A DNA stretch of 64,000 bases from positions 10,337,501 to 10,401,500 of the forward strand of contig NC_071667.1 in NCBI RefSeq assembly GCF_028554725.1, in the 5' to 3' direction. A model generated the notes under the pieces. The model saw only the letters and a program-made list of their open reading frames with translations. It did no database searches and was not told the origin of the DNA. The translations under genes were made by a program, and so were the position numbers. Every line of letters begins with the position of its first letter. The first letter of the stretch is position 1. This DNA is from Zeugodacus cucurbitae (Eukaryota > Arthropoda > Insecta > Diptera > Tephritidae). Shown here in pieces: positions 34,975 through 47,240 of the stretch.

Positions 34975-35097
34975 CTGTAGCCGATAATTGGGAGGTGGAG
35001 TTGGATTTTTTACCCATACCGCTGCCGCCTTTGGGGGAACGCTCTTGCTCTACGCCACCCTTTTTGCGATCTGTTGCAGTATCAGATAAGCTGCCAT
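34975..35097 (-). CDS. Rim: Rim exon: linker with STSQLS motif
   Basis: It encodes GSLSDTATDRKKGGVEQERS, then PKGGSGMGKKSNSTSQLSAT. Acceptor ATTCCATCAG and donor ACAG|GTAAGA. Phase 1 on both sides agrees with the giant exon and with 34244-34405. Lys-rich and Ser-rich, probably unstructured. Confidence 0.9.
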
Positions 35098-35712
35098 CTG
35101 ATGGAATAATCGTGTGATTAGTTACATGTAAAATACATAAAAATACACTGAGAAGAAAACTACGATATAAAACATAATTAGACTACATATATACATTTCA
35201 ATTTAGGAGTTCAATAACATTGGATCTCATATTTTCGATCTGTATTAGATTGAATTTTTTGATTTGAAAATTCTGATTTCAAGAATTGAGAAGAATAGAA
35301 TTTCGGATTCGGTGGTCTTTGACTTAAACATTCTATATGAGATTTAGAAGTTATTTTAAATTTATAAAGACTACAAAGTTCAAGGATGAAATCCGGCTTC
35401 AGTTACGTAAACTCGACTGCAGGGAGATTGAACTAACTGCCGACAGCAGAGAAAAAGGTAGCTTAAATATGACACCAAAGTGAAAAGCTTATTTGCCACT
35501 GTATTGATATGACAATGACCCGGCAGTCAAGAAGAAGAATATTTGCAACTTCTTTCTTATGAAGATTTTTATAATTTTTATACATTTTTCAATTTACGAG
35601 TAATTGTAAATGAAAACACATACTAAGTTCTCAATACGCACACACATATATATGTTTACAGCTACACGACATTCATGAAAGTACATACACATCTACATAC
35701 ATATTTGCTTAC

Positions 35713-38700
35713 CAACTTTCTCATCAACACTCTGACTAAAGTTCGCATCGTCCTTCTTCTCCTCACCACCACCGTTTTTGTCTTTGTCATATTCACTGAA
35801 ATCATCATCCAGCATAGCGTCGATGGCATCCCAATCGATGACGTCGAGTGGCGCGTCGGCATCATCCGTGGCAGCGGCATCGCCACCGGATATTGTTGTA
35901 TCACCAGTATTCGTTGTTGTTGTTGTGGCAGCAGTATTTGTTGTTGAGGTTGTTAAGGTTGAAGTTGTTGTTGCCAGAGCGGTTGTTGTTGTATTCGACG
36001 ATGATGTGGTTGTGATGTTTGTGGATGTAGTTGTTGTTTGTATGGGAGTTGTAGTTGTTGTTCCGTCAACGTTTACGTTTTGGTTAGCGTCGTTAGTTGT
36101 ATTTGTATGTTTCAATGAGGCACGTTTAGGTGATGTGGAGTTAGCGACACCATGATGGGAATTTGCAAAAGAGGAAGAAGAAGCATTATTAGAAATATTA
36201 CCACCGACGACGATATTACCAGCAGCAGCAGTAGAAGAAGCACCACCACCACTACCACTCCCACTACTAGATTTCGTCTGTTGTTCCGCGCCGTATGAAA
36301 CTTCTTTCCCTTTTTGCCTAACACTACCACTACCACTACTACTAACAAAACTATTACTACTTGCATTTGTTGTTGTTGTATAATTACGATTAGTGTGCGA
36401 GTCTGTATATTGATCACCGTAATCATCGTATTCGAAATATTCGGGTTGGTCATTGATACTAACGAGATTACTGCGATCACTGCCCGATTCATGCTGTAAC
36501 TGTTCTACACGTGTACGATGACCACCAACGGCGGCCATCGATGATTTACTGCGTTTCGAGACAATCGATGAATGATGTCGTTGTTGACTAGGTGATGAGC
36601 CTGGCCCCACCGAGCGACTGAGATCGCGCGGATCACGTACATCGCGTGGATCACGAGGATCACGTTGATCGCGATGTTCGCCAATTGGTCCCGGTCGATC
36701 GGTGGAGCCTGTACCATTCATGGATATTGGTTCGCCACTATGCGGTGGCAGCGTAGCAGACGAATGTGTGGTGGGATCCATTAACATGGGATCGTCGTCG
36801 TAACCTTCAACTGGTGAGAAATTGTGAGCATTTTGTGCGCTTGGTGGATGTGGCAGATTGCGACGTCGCTTTTGGTATGGCAGTGCAGCTCCGTAGAGCT
36901 TTTCCTGATTGGTGCGTTGTAAATTCAGAGACATATGATTACGCTCGCGGCCATCGAAGCGACGTCGTGGATCGTGAAATACAGATGGTGCAACACCGCG
37001 GCGCGTCCAACCCACGTCCGAGTCGTAGGTAATAGTAACGATCTTATCGTCAGTTACAAGAAAGTGTGAGTGACTAAGCGGATTGACTGCGTCAACATTG
37101 GCACCCATATAAGATTGTCGTATATTTGTTTCGGAACCATAACGACGAGATAGCTCCTCCAGCGGCGGATTATATATCTCGTCTTCGTATCTTATGCGAC
37201 GACGGCCCCAACTTTTCGCATGTAAATCATCGTAATCTAGTGAACGCGACTGACCCTCATGAAACATTTTTCGTCGATCTAAAGTGCCCGTTGGTACGCC
37301 CACTTTCGGTTTTTTCAATATAGAAGGAGGTTGCGCTTTCGATTCGGCAATTGGTACAGCCGTTACAAGTGCGTCTTCACTTAATTGTCGCGATAGACGC
37401 AATATCGATTGTGTGGGCAGTTGAGGTGGCGGTGCCAATGTGGACTTGGCCTTTTTGTGTGCCGTTGGTGTTGGTGTGTGTACATGATAGGTGGGCACAG
37501 CGCCCAAGTCAATTTGTGGTGCGGTGAGACCGCTCACGAAATGCTGATCCACACATTCGCCGCATATTGCCGGATCCATAGTTGGCAGTGAAGGCTCTGA
37601 CGATGGCTGATACATGGACAATGATGGTCTACGCAGTAGTTGCTCGGCTGTGTAAGGATAGGCGACCGGATGATGCTGTGGATGAGGATGGGATTCAGCA
37701 ATGCAAAATGGATTTTCGCAAGCACCTATTGCAATGCCGGGTGTGGTAAGTGCAGCATTTGTCGAAAGTACGACCGGTTGGCTGCCATTTTGGCAGTGGC
37801 TACATGTATTGTCATAATGATCGCGCACATAGGCAATGTAAGATGAAGGCGATGATGAGACCGAATGGGCGTGCTGATGCGGCGAATTGACTGCAGCAGC
37901 CGTTGGTGTACTTGTGGAGCTTGGACTATGACGAAATAGATTCACTACGGGCGTGGTGATACGTTGCAGATGTTCGTAAAATGGATATTGGCTACTGGAC
38001 CCTAGGGAGCTATCACGTGGAAAAATCTTGTCGGCGAAGGGACTGAAATCGGCAGCATGAGTTAGAAACTCGGGGAAATGTATGGGATCCGGTATGTGCG
38101 GTAAGTATTGATGTGGATGAAATATATGGGGATGTGGGTGTGATGATGGTTGTTGTTGCTGTTGATGCAATTGTGTGCTGACAGTGTGCGCTGGCGGCGG
38201 CAGCGGCGGCGGTATTGTGGATGGCGGTGTTGGCGGTATAACCGTTACGCCCGCCGGCTCCATTAACAGTAGACCCGTTTCGTTGCTCCCGTCAAGCATA
38301 TACGGATCCACTATTAAATTACCGCTATTGTCGGTCATGACGAGTTGGCTTGGCAGTTGTATTGGTTCATGTAGTTGTTGCTGTGTTTGCAATTGTCGGT
38401 GTGGTGGTAACAGGTGATGTGATGGCGCATTTGCATTTAGTATATTTTGTGGATTAGATGCAGCCACTAAATTTGCTGTGTTCGGCGGTGAATCGGCAGC
38501 CGCCATTTCGGCAAGCTGTTGCAGCTGCTCTAACTGTTCCAGCAGCAACATCTGCTGTGACGCTGTGTTGAGGTGTGGCGGCGACTGTCCCATACCGTAC
38601 AGTGATGCGCCTGTTAAACTGGTTTGTAAAAAATCACAATCATCGACCTCGATCGTATTGGCGCGATAGCGTTCAAAGAAGCCGGGGCCCCGAGCGTGTG

Positions 38701-38783
38701 CGTGGTGACCGGCAAGCGTGGTGGTGGGGACACCGCCAGGAATTTGATCGGCGCCGTACAAGGTGCGCCAATTGCGTGGCAAA
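35713..38783 (-). CDS. Rim: Rim giant exon: low-complexity central region
   Basis: A single exon of 3,071 bases, open throughout; it starts in phase 2 (the T completing AG-T) and ends in phase 1 at donor GTTG|GTAAGC. In order it carries SLPRNWRTLYGADQIPGG, a Gln/Leu stretch likely to form a coiled coil, poly-Pro (PPTPPSTIPPPLPPP), His-rich repeats, three cysteine pairs (CSHC near 37800, CENPFC near 37715, CGEC near 37560), a conserved-looking acidic/aromatic block (KIVTITYDSDVGWTRRG), RD repeats, Ser/Thr homopolymers, and finally an acidic segment DVIDWDAIDAMLDDDFSEYD. The frame upstream has a stop at about 38834, so the exon is not initiated here. It lies between the RIM-binding-protein site and the STSQLS linker, where vertebrate RIMs are much shorter. 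Confidence 0.93.
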
Positions 38784-40055
38784 CTTTTGATGGTGTGAGC
38801 GATTGTTTGGTTGGTTTTGTAGTTGTTGCGTTTTCAAATTTGGATTGCGATTTACGGTATGTTCATGAAGCCGCGTGTGCATTTGAGAGCGGTTGTGTGT
38901 TGGTGGTAGTATATTTAAGTTGTTTGGTTTTTGTATTTTTTCAATTTTGAATTACAATTTTTTAAGTTTTGTTGTTTTCATTGTTGTTATTGTGTGTTGA
39001 TTTAATCCGCATGCGCATGCAAGAATGCAAAATGATCAATGAGGGATCATTTCGAGTTGATTATTGTTTGTTTGTTTGTAATTTTGTTGGAATATGGTGT
39101 TTTTGTTGTTGTAATTGTTGGTGTTGATTTCGTATAATTTGCGTTAAAAAACAAATAATTTATTTTGAGAAAAAATTGCAAATAAGTTTAACATATTGCC
39201 AAGTAACGGTTGTGTGATGTGGTAATTTGTACGTTGTTTGTTGTTGTGCGTTCACATCAGTCAGTCATTTTGTGTAGTGAAATTATGCAAAGTTGTTGTA
39301 TTTTTGTGTGTATTATTTATATACCATTGGATGTGGTATATACCATATATATTGTTGTTGTTTTTGTTTTGTTGACATTTTAATTGTAGTTTGATGTTGT
39401 TGGCATATATAAAGCAGTTCAACATAAAATTAGCGGGCGTCATTGAAGTGAAGTAGAGTAGATTTTTTGGGTTGAGAATTAGTTGAGTTGAGTAGTTGAG
39501 TTGAGTTGAGTAGAGTAGGTATGTAGGTATGTAAAAAATAATAAAGAAAAGAAAACCAAATTGTTTGTTTGTTTTCCAGCAAAAGTTGCCATATTGAGGA
39601 AAAGTGTTTGATGTCAGTAAAGTAAAACAAAAAATGACAGGGTTGCATTTACTTGAGCCGAATATCGTTACAACTCAATTGTTTTTGCTTTTTTTCAAAT
39701 GAAATAAAATAAAATTAAATCGTGTAAAATAAAGAATGTAAAAATTTTGTACTGATTTGGTTCAAAAACGTGTCTGATTTCAATTCAAAACTAATTCCAG
39801 AACTACTAATTTCGGCTTGTAACGGCTGATTGTTCGACTGATTTGAATTGTTTGATTCTTTATTAGGTTTTTTTGTGATTTGGCACGATTTCATATTAAT
39901 TTTTTTTATTTTTTTTGGCTTGATTATGGTTTTGGTGCAGAAATTTTGTTTCCCGGCTGTTTACAACAAACACACAGCAACCCAAAACGAAAGCGTTTTT
40001 TGTGGGATATAAGGGAAAAGCCGCTCGGCTCGCAAGCCAATCAGCATCTACTTAC
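38784..40055 (-). other. Rim intron, 1.3 kb
   Basis: Acceptor ACCATCAAAAG at the giant exon, which is a weak pyrimidine tract. The rest is T/G-rich with TTGTTG repeats. Minus-strand frames into 38882 are in a different frame and stop; nothing else seen. Confidence 0.7.
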
Positions 40056-40396
40056 CTCAGACCACGTGAGCCGCGCGGCCGTTCCGATTGTGTTGAGAAG
40101 GCGCTTGAAGTTACGCTAACCACCGACTCCATATCAGAATCACCAAATTCACCCATGAAGTCCTTATCAGGCGATAGCGAGTGTCGCGGGCGTGCACGCG
40201 TCTCCATCGACTGTAGATCACTGTCGGAGAGTCCGGTGTAGTGACGCTCCCAGCCACCCATGCCGGTGCTGCGGTAGGTTGCCTGATGATGCATTTGACG
40301 CGTGCGATGACGGCCGAATCGTCCGCCACCCGGTCGTTCATCGAATTCTTGACCCAAGCGATCGCGTAGCATGGCGCTGCGTGAAGTTTGCGGCAC
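40056..40396 (-). CDS. Rim: Rim exon: linker after the SH3-ligand site
   Basis: It starts VPQTSRSAMLRDRLGQEFDE and continues through SDSDLQSMETRARPRHSLSP to SAFSTQSERPRGSRGL. Acceptor TTTGTGTTATAG (phase 0) and strong donor TGAG|GTAAGT (phase 2). SDSD and QSERPRG blocks occur in the same order in animal RIMs. The first two residues complete the RxLPxxP motif begun in the upstream exon. Confidence 0.94.
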
Positions 40397-40465
40397 CTAT
40401 AACACAAATATAGAAACATAAAAATATTGTTCCATTAAGAGTGATGCGTTCATTGCTACGCCCAC

Positions 40466-40873
40466 CTGTGGCAGCTGCCGTTTTTTGGGCGATCCCGTCG
40501 GTGTGGCGGTTGCGGAACGCGACTGAAAGCGTCCCTGCTGTGCTGCTCCCGTTGGGCCAATTGCAGCGCCTCCTATGCCACCCAAGACAACACCACCAGC
40601 GCTGGCACTCAAAGAGCTCGCCCCACCCGACAGTGAATGCCCGTATGCTGAGCCACCGGTTGCGTGTATTGGAAGCACTGGATAGTCTATGTAACGATCG
40701 TCAGGCGGCGAGAGTGAACCGCGTCGGGGGCTGCTGCTGCGATAATAACTGTGACCGCTGCCGGTCACACCGTGATAGCTGTCGGTCGGTGCAGCAGAGT
40801 GACTGCGCTGACTCAGGCTCATGCCACTGGGACCAGTGATGGCGCCATTGCGACGCAAGTAACCAGTGCTCAC
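40466..40873 (-). CDS. Rim: Rim exon: linker with RQLPQ SH3-ligand start
   Basis: 136 codons, phase 0 on both sides; acceptor CCAACAGCAG, donor CACAG|GTGGGC. It encodes a Ser/Gly-rich segment beginning VSTGYLRRNGAITGPSGM, with SSSPRRGSLSPPDDRY, and ends SPKKRQLPQ. With the next exon this reads RQLPQVP, the consensus RxLPxxP bound by SH3 domains of RIM-binding protein. In flies that partner helps recruit Cacophony calcium channels. Confidence 0.94.
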
Positions 40874-42305
40874 CTGCTGTTGGCAAAATGCGTTGAGGTA
40901 GCGGAAATTTATAAATATATATAAAAATTAATTTTGTTGGGATTATTGAAGATAAGTGTCGAAAATGAAGTTATATTTTCGTTGGAGCGCACATGAAGCG
41001 CCTCACTCGTGCTTATTGTAAATTGGGAAACTTTTCTCGCTTAATAACTAAGGAAACTTGTTTAAACTGAAAATGAAATAGTTGGCGGTGTAAGCTCTAA
41101 AATGTTCAAAAACAAGCAAAAGTTCGTATGTTTGTGTGGAATACGTTAAAGGAATCGAATATAATTGCAATCAATAGTTACACACTTATAAAGACAATAA
41201 CTTACAGTAGAAACTTCTAAAATGTAGTTGGGAAATTCGCATTAATAACAGTTAAATTACAGTACAACAGCTTGATAAAAATTATTTTTTTATTTATAAG
41301 ACAACTCTACTAGTAAAGGCATACAAGTGTGGACTTTGCTTCAAAGGCTGTAGCGACGCGGCAAATGCGGTTATTCATATGCGTTGGCGTAATGGTTGTG
41401 CGTCGGACTAGAATGTATAAAATGACATCTGTTTGTAATTAATGAAAGCGATGATAGTTGAAACAATTTTTTTTTTAAGTCTTCTTTTAGCTAGCTATTT
41501 TTAGTTTCGGCCTGCATAAAGCTAGGCAGGGCCAGGCTTTGGTACAACCACGACCGTCTTTCAAAGTGATTGCTGTGATCGCGTGCTTAGTGCCTCTGCG
41601 TCCTACCTCGGGCAATCATTTTTTTTGTTATAGCGCTTATATCTCCATTAGGTCAAGAACTCACAAACTTGTAAAGTTATCTGGTAGAGAACATTGTATA
41701 TAGAAGTTATCAGGGTCACTGTCTTATGGGCGTACAGGGGAGGGATTGTTAAATATTTTACAGTATGCCAAAGATCGAAGGTTCCATAATAACCATTTGT
41801 ACGTCTATCTTGAATGCTCGTTTTTATTTTATGTATAGAAAATCGTATATGAGACAACGATGGGTGACCAAGAAGATGACACACCATGAATCGGATATAC
41901 TTGAGCGTTTAGAATCATCTTGAAGAGGTTTTTGTTCAGTTCACTATTAATGCTAAGTCTACGAAAAAAATTTAAGTTTCATTAGTTTTGAAATACATTT
42001 ATGGGTAGCTTCGCTCGTCTGAATATAATTTTTTTCCTCTTGACCTACTTGTGGACTCTCTATTATATTCATACATTATTATTCACAAACATTTTTAAAA
42101 TCCTAAGTTACTTTTTAAATAAATATATTTGTTGTAATATTTTAATATAGCTTTAAACCAAGCCAAGAACTAATTTCCCTCACTCAATTCAACGGAATCG
42201 CTAGTATTTGTATTGAGTGGTGTTTAAGGACTTGCCACCTGTCACAATGAACATCCCATCTACATATACACATACATTTGCATGTATTTGTAATTGCTTT
42301 CAAAC
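40874..42305 (-). other. Rim intron, 1.4 kb
   Basis: No exon found. A less AT-rich patch at 41505-41620 has no supported frame. Confidence 0.65.
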
Positions 42306-42428
42306 CTGATTATGATAACTTTGTCCAATGCCAGATACCGTACGATAATCACGCGCTACCATACCAGCTACACGTTTGCGACCTTGCGGTGACATATCGC
42401 GTCTTGAGCGACGCTCATTCAAGTCAAT
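42306..42428 (-). CDS. Rim: Rim exon: basic linker
   Basis: 41 codons: IDLNERRSRRDMSPQGRKRV, then AGMVARDYRTVSGIGQSYHN and Q. Acceptor CCACTCCTGCAG and donor CAG|GTTTGA, phase 0 both sides. Basic and Arg-rich. Confidence 0.9.
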
Positions 42429-43795
42429 CTGCAGGAGTGGTGAATTTCGAAATGTTTTGTTGTTTGCAGTCCAATTTTTCGATGTCATTAAAAGTGTCAA
42501 GACCGTACATATATACATATTAATATTTTCAGTTTTTTATATTTTGAAATGAAGGCGGATGAATATTGGTGCAGCGTAGGTTTGGAATTTGCAAAACGTT
42601 GCAAGGTTGGACAATTTTGTGATTTGTCAATTGTTTTAGGTTAGAGGCGAGCGTGATTATTTTGAATGTCATTAAAATTGTATGAAAGAGAGAAGAGAAA
42701 AAAGTAATATAAGTAAACGAGAGAACTATAAATTAACAATTAAGTAATATACATGAAATATGCTACAGGAGGACTAATTTCGGGTAACTATATACAAACG
42801 AGGGTACAATTTACAGAATTTAAAATACACGGTATACATGGAATGCGGTTTATTTTTTTATGCATAATTTTTTACAATTGAATGGGTGTGGACACGATTG
42901 CAGTTGCATATATCTATACCGTTATGCACAGATCTACATATGTGTGTATGTAGATCTTAAAAGTGTGGTAGTGGAATACTTATAGTTGGATATGACTGAG
43001 TTTGAAAACATTAACAAGTGTAATATTAGATGTGTTTGGCTGGTGAAATGGTGAGTAATGGTGATCACGGTGATTTGTGGCAATGTGAAGATGTTTTTTT
43101 TTACTTTCAGCTATTTTTACATACGAAATATTTGCACGGATAGCGTATTGACAAATAGGGTGGGGTTTTATGGGTAGTTTAGCGGTTCGACGAGGCATAC
43201 CTTTTAGGCACAAAGCTAAAACACACACTTTTTATGTTAATTAGCACATTTAAATTAACAATGCAAACTAAAAATAATACAATTAGTACATCATACACTT
43301 ACACATGCAACAATAAACTAAATACGAATACCAAAAATGTATTTGAAACACAGACACTAATGTGGTGAGTTGATAGATATTCCTTAAACTTATTTGAACT
43401 GAAAAAGCATTTGTTTTCAAAGCCAAATGCTTGCTATTAAATAGTTTTATGCATGTGTTCTCATTACACATTTTATATGATTGACATTTCTTAAATTTTA
43501 CTTAATTAGTACATAATTCTTAAATTTACATAAATCAATTTTTTCAACACAAATAGACGTATTTTTCTCTTCGTACAATTATACACATACATGGAATACT
43601 AGTCAGTTTCGCTTATATCGCTAGCAATTTTCATAAAAACATACATAAATAATAAATGTGGTTGCTTTGTAGTTGTCAAAACGATCTAAAATACATAAAA
43701 AATACACAAAAGTACGCGAACACGCGCAAAACACTATAACTGCGCTTTTTGCTCAATAAGAGCACAAATTCCATTAAAATCCAAGCACACAGTCA

Positions 43796-43829
<34 letters not shown>

Positions 43830-45144
43830 TTATATAGTTGCATTTATAAGAGCGCATGTCTTTGTATTTGTGTGTGTGAAAACATTGGCAGCATTAGAGA
43901 AAGGAAGTTTGCGTGCTCATGTGTATGTAAACGAGCTTTAAGGCACGTGACGCAGAGACAAGCGATGCGAAACGTTCATTATTCGAGCAAATACTTGTAG
44001 AAATTCGTACTTTGAGAGAAAATATATTACACGACAACAATCCAAAACAAAGGATTTAAAATAAAAATATATTATTTATATTTATAAGATTTCAGTTTTT
44101 TTTATGAATACATAATGATAATGAAGTATAATGTTGGAGAGCTTCAGGAAATCAGAACTCAGAGAGACTTATAATGTTTAGTTGAAGTGCCTCGAAGGTG
44201 GTGCGATCCGAGAAACTTCAACTTACATTAGGCACAGTATGAAATTTTGTGTGTTATGAAAGCTTTAAAATCTTTGTATATTGCGTTTAAAAAATAGTTA
44301 GATACTCGAAATATCTCATTGAAAGCCAAATGACAATTAAAAAATATATAATAAAAATTTATGTGCTTACTTATAGGATGCATGTTTGTGGCATGCTCTG
44401 TAGAGACTTAACTTTAAAAATAAAATAGTAATTTAAAGCTTTAGTGAAATTTCGCAACTTACAGCAGATAATACTCTTTAACAATACAGTGCCACTGAGC
44501 TTTCTAGTTTCCTGTTCGCTAGTTAAGTGAAAGCTTTTTAACAATGCAATTTCAAACAATGCAATTGTATTTGTGAATGCCTAGCTTTGTTGCTTTAAAT
44601 AAAGCTTTCACAAATTACCGTTTCTCCTTAACTACGCCGTGAATCTGAATTTTCTTGTTTGGAAAATAGCTTTCCCAGTTACTTATATTAGTGAAAGCTG
44701 TAATGTATTTGTGAATGTACACATGCGATTTCAAAGGAGGATATGTATTGAGATGAAACAAATCCAATGAATGCATTAATATGAATTGGCTACATGATTG
44801 TATATACATATGATGTGTGGTTGTGTTTGTACATCGAAGTATTTAAGTACTTTAGAGAGCTTTTAAGCTTCCACAAATTATATGAAATGAATATTTTAGA
44901 AGGTATCTTTCAATATAGAATATCGCCTGAGATTGTATAGTATTAATGTGTGTATTTAGTTACATTAGTTTAATATGTAATGGCTATATTATATGATTGA
45001 TATAATTTGAATGGTTAGCAATGTGTGGAGCGCACATAAAATTCATTTCGTATAAAACATGAATTATATTTGAATTTGAATTCGACTTATGTCATTCTTT
45101 ATAATGCGTTGACTGATGAGTGTCATTGTGTGTGGATGAGTTAC
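42429..45144 (-). other. Rim intron, 2.7 kb
   Basis: AT-rich. It contains a GA microsatellite (43801-43829) and many GAAAGC/AAGCTTT motifs from 44.25 to 44.9 kb. No phase-compatible exon recognised. Confidence 0.6.
43801..43829. repeat. (GA)n microsatellite
   Basis: Uninterrupted GA dinucleotides, part of a plus-strand false frame with repeated ERERER. Similar shorter runs occur at about 48510-48524 and 55157-55170. GAGA runs can bind GAGA factor in flies, but no function is shown here. Confidence 0.9.
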
Positions 45145-45336
45145 CTCTGGTGGTGGACTTGATGAGCTGCCCAGTGAGGATATGCTTGCGCCATCACGTC
45201 CCGGCGTCAGTCCATCGATGTCACATTCAGACGTCGCATCAGAGTCGCTAAGACGTGACATTGTGCTGGGTGGTGATAAATGATCTGTCGGTGTCAAAAT
45301 CATAATGTCCCCTTCATTATGGTCGTCGTGATGCAA
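45145..45336 (-). CDS. Rim: Rim exon: acidic linker after C2A
   Basis: 64 codons, phase 0 both ends; acceptor CTCCACCATAG, donor GAG|GTAACT. It encodes LHHDDHNEGDIMILTPTDHL, then SPPSTMSRLSDSDATSECDI and GLTPGRDGASISSLGSSS. The SDSD...SE pattern follows the C2A domain in RIM proteins too. Confidence 0.93.
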
Positions 45337-46761
45337 CTATGGTGGAGTAGGAAAGGGAGAGGGCGGTGTTTAGTCCAAATTCATACACAAAATGGTGGGG
45401 GATATACATATATGTATGTATATGTTGGTACATGTACATTAGATTTTTGGTGTGGTTTAGTTTTCATGTGTGTTCAATGTAGAGTATGATATGCTGTAGT
45501 GCTATGTGTGAAATTTTCGCTTATGAGATCATTAATTATATATTGAAATGACTTATGTATACGGCACTCTGATTTCATCAGTTCTTAATTTTAAGTAATT
45601 TATATTCTTTCATTCACACACAAGCATTAAAGTAAACGTGCTTGTAAACTGTGTAATATAAGTAGAGAATACTAAATAGTTGTAGTTTTATGCAACTATA
45701 AACTCAGCTTTTCTGGCTTATTATTTTTCAGTGCTTATTAAGCATAAGAGAATTTTAACGCTGAAAGCCGGAGGTACTGATATGGAGCTGTACTCTAAGG
45801 AACGTAAAAGTGTTCCCTCGCTCTGTTTGTCTCTCTCGCTCTCTCTTTGAAACCAAATGAAACACTCCACAGGCAAGATCAGTTTTTGAGACAGGGATAT
45901 TTCTTCTTAAAATCGATAAAAAAAAATTTAACGGATTGAATTGATGTTATATTAAGCACACAGAGAGTGTGGGTTTCCTGAGGACAACATAACAATTGGC
46001 CAAATTTAAGAACTAATAATAAAAACTAAATATTTAGATTGCTATCATTTGGAGGAATATAAATATTTCACAAGAAATTACGGTTAATAAAAGAAAATTT
46101 TGCTATTTTATCACTGGGTAGAATACCATGTTAAGACATTCTAACGAAATGATTATGACCTTTGATAGAAACCTTTTTTAAAGAAAGTTATTGTCCACCA
46201 TCTGTATATTTAAGTAAATAGCTGTTTTGATCTCAAAACAAAAGGAAAAGAGTCATTAAATAAGAACTTATTGTGGGGGTTCATCATATGCGAATATATA
46301 TGTATATAATTGGATAAGTATAACTAATTCTCGAGCCTAACGAGTTAATTACAACTTTGTGGCTATATTAGGTAGTGGTTTGACTAGCACGGTCCATATT
46401 ATGTAAACATTTTTTTTTATTTGAGATAGGTTGCTGGTTTGCTCTTTATCAAATAAGAGTATGCATGTTAAGACCTAAGCGTGCCAGTTTTTTACAGTTA
46501 AGTTCGGTAATTTTGTTGCCTATATAATTATTAAAGTAATCATTCTCGTTAGAAATATAGTAGTACGTATTATAAGTGTGACTAATATAAACACTTGGGT
46601 ACATTCCTTCGGTGTACAATATTTTCAGTATTCTCTTATTGTTTATATGATTTTTGTCATACTGTCATAATTAATACTGACATTCGGCTATGCTAACATT
46701 GTTGACTAGTTTGAACGAGTATAAAACGACTGTAAATAGAAAGGTAGAAATTCACACATAC

Positions 46762-46896
46762 GAGATACGAAGTGTCCTGGTGGGGCTGCATTTGGTACCA
46801 TTCCGCCTCGTCGTCGAGCACGTGATGCGCCAAATCAATGACCACTTCGCCGATGAAATCATTGGCACCGTAGCGCACATAATCCCACAGCGTAAC
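46762..46896 (-). CDS. Rim: Rim exon: end of C2A domain
   Basis: 45 codons. VTLWDYVRYGANDFIGEVVI is the last C2 strands, followed by LDDEAEWYQMQPHQDTSYL. Acceptor TTATATTAG, donor CTC|GTATGT, phase 0 both sides. The WDxxRxxxNDFIGE block and LDDExxWYxLQ are RIM C2A hallmarks. Confidence 0.96.
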
Positions 46897-47004
46897 CTAA
46901 TATAAGCGGCAATTGAAACGGCACGTAAAATTGAAATGAAATTAAATTATAGAAAAAATATCCGTAATTGAAAATAAATTCGAATTTGAGCAACTTGTAA
47001 TTAC

Positions 47005-47142
47005 TTCAAGTAAGCGACCGGTGAGATCGGAACGCCTTAAGCCTGTATAAACGAACGTTTGACCCCAGCGTGGCTCGCATGTATTCGCTAAGGTTTTGGT
47101 GCGTCTTTTCGATTTTGTACCCCGATCGGGTAGAAGGAACAC
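47005..47142 (-). CDS. Rim: Rim exon: middle of C2A domain
   Basis: 46 codons: VFLLPDRGTKSKRRTKTLAN, then TCEPRWGQTFVYTGLRRSDL and TGRLLE. The SKRRTKT polybasic strand is the phosphoinositide-binding type. Acceptor GCACAAATAG, donor GAA|GTAATT. Confidence 0.97.
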
Positions 47143-47240
47143 CTATTTGTGCGATAGGGAAAATTAACATACGATTAGGCACTTGCGGTATTACGTGGAT
47201 TAATTAAATGCGATTCTCCTTATTGTATTTGCACACTCAC

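Noticed and set aside
35675..38950. Plus-strand frames opposite the giant Rim exon
   Set aside because: They are shadows of the low-complexity coding strand (Val/Cys/Gly-rich mirror of Thr/Ala/Pro codons).
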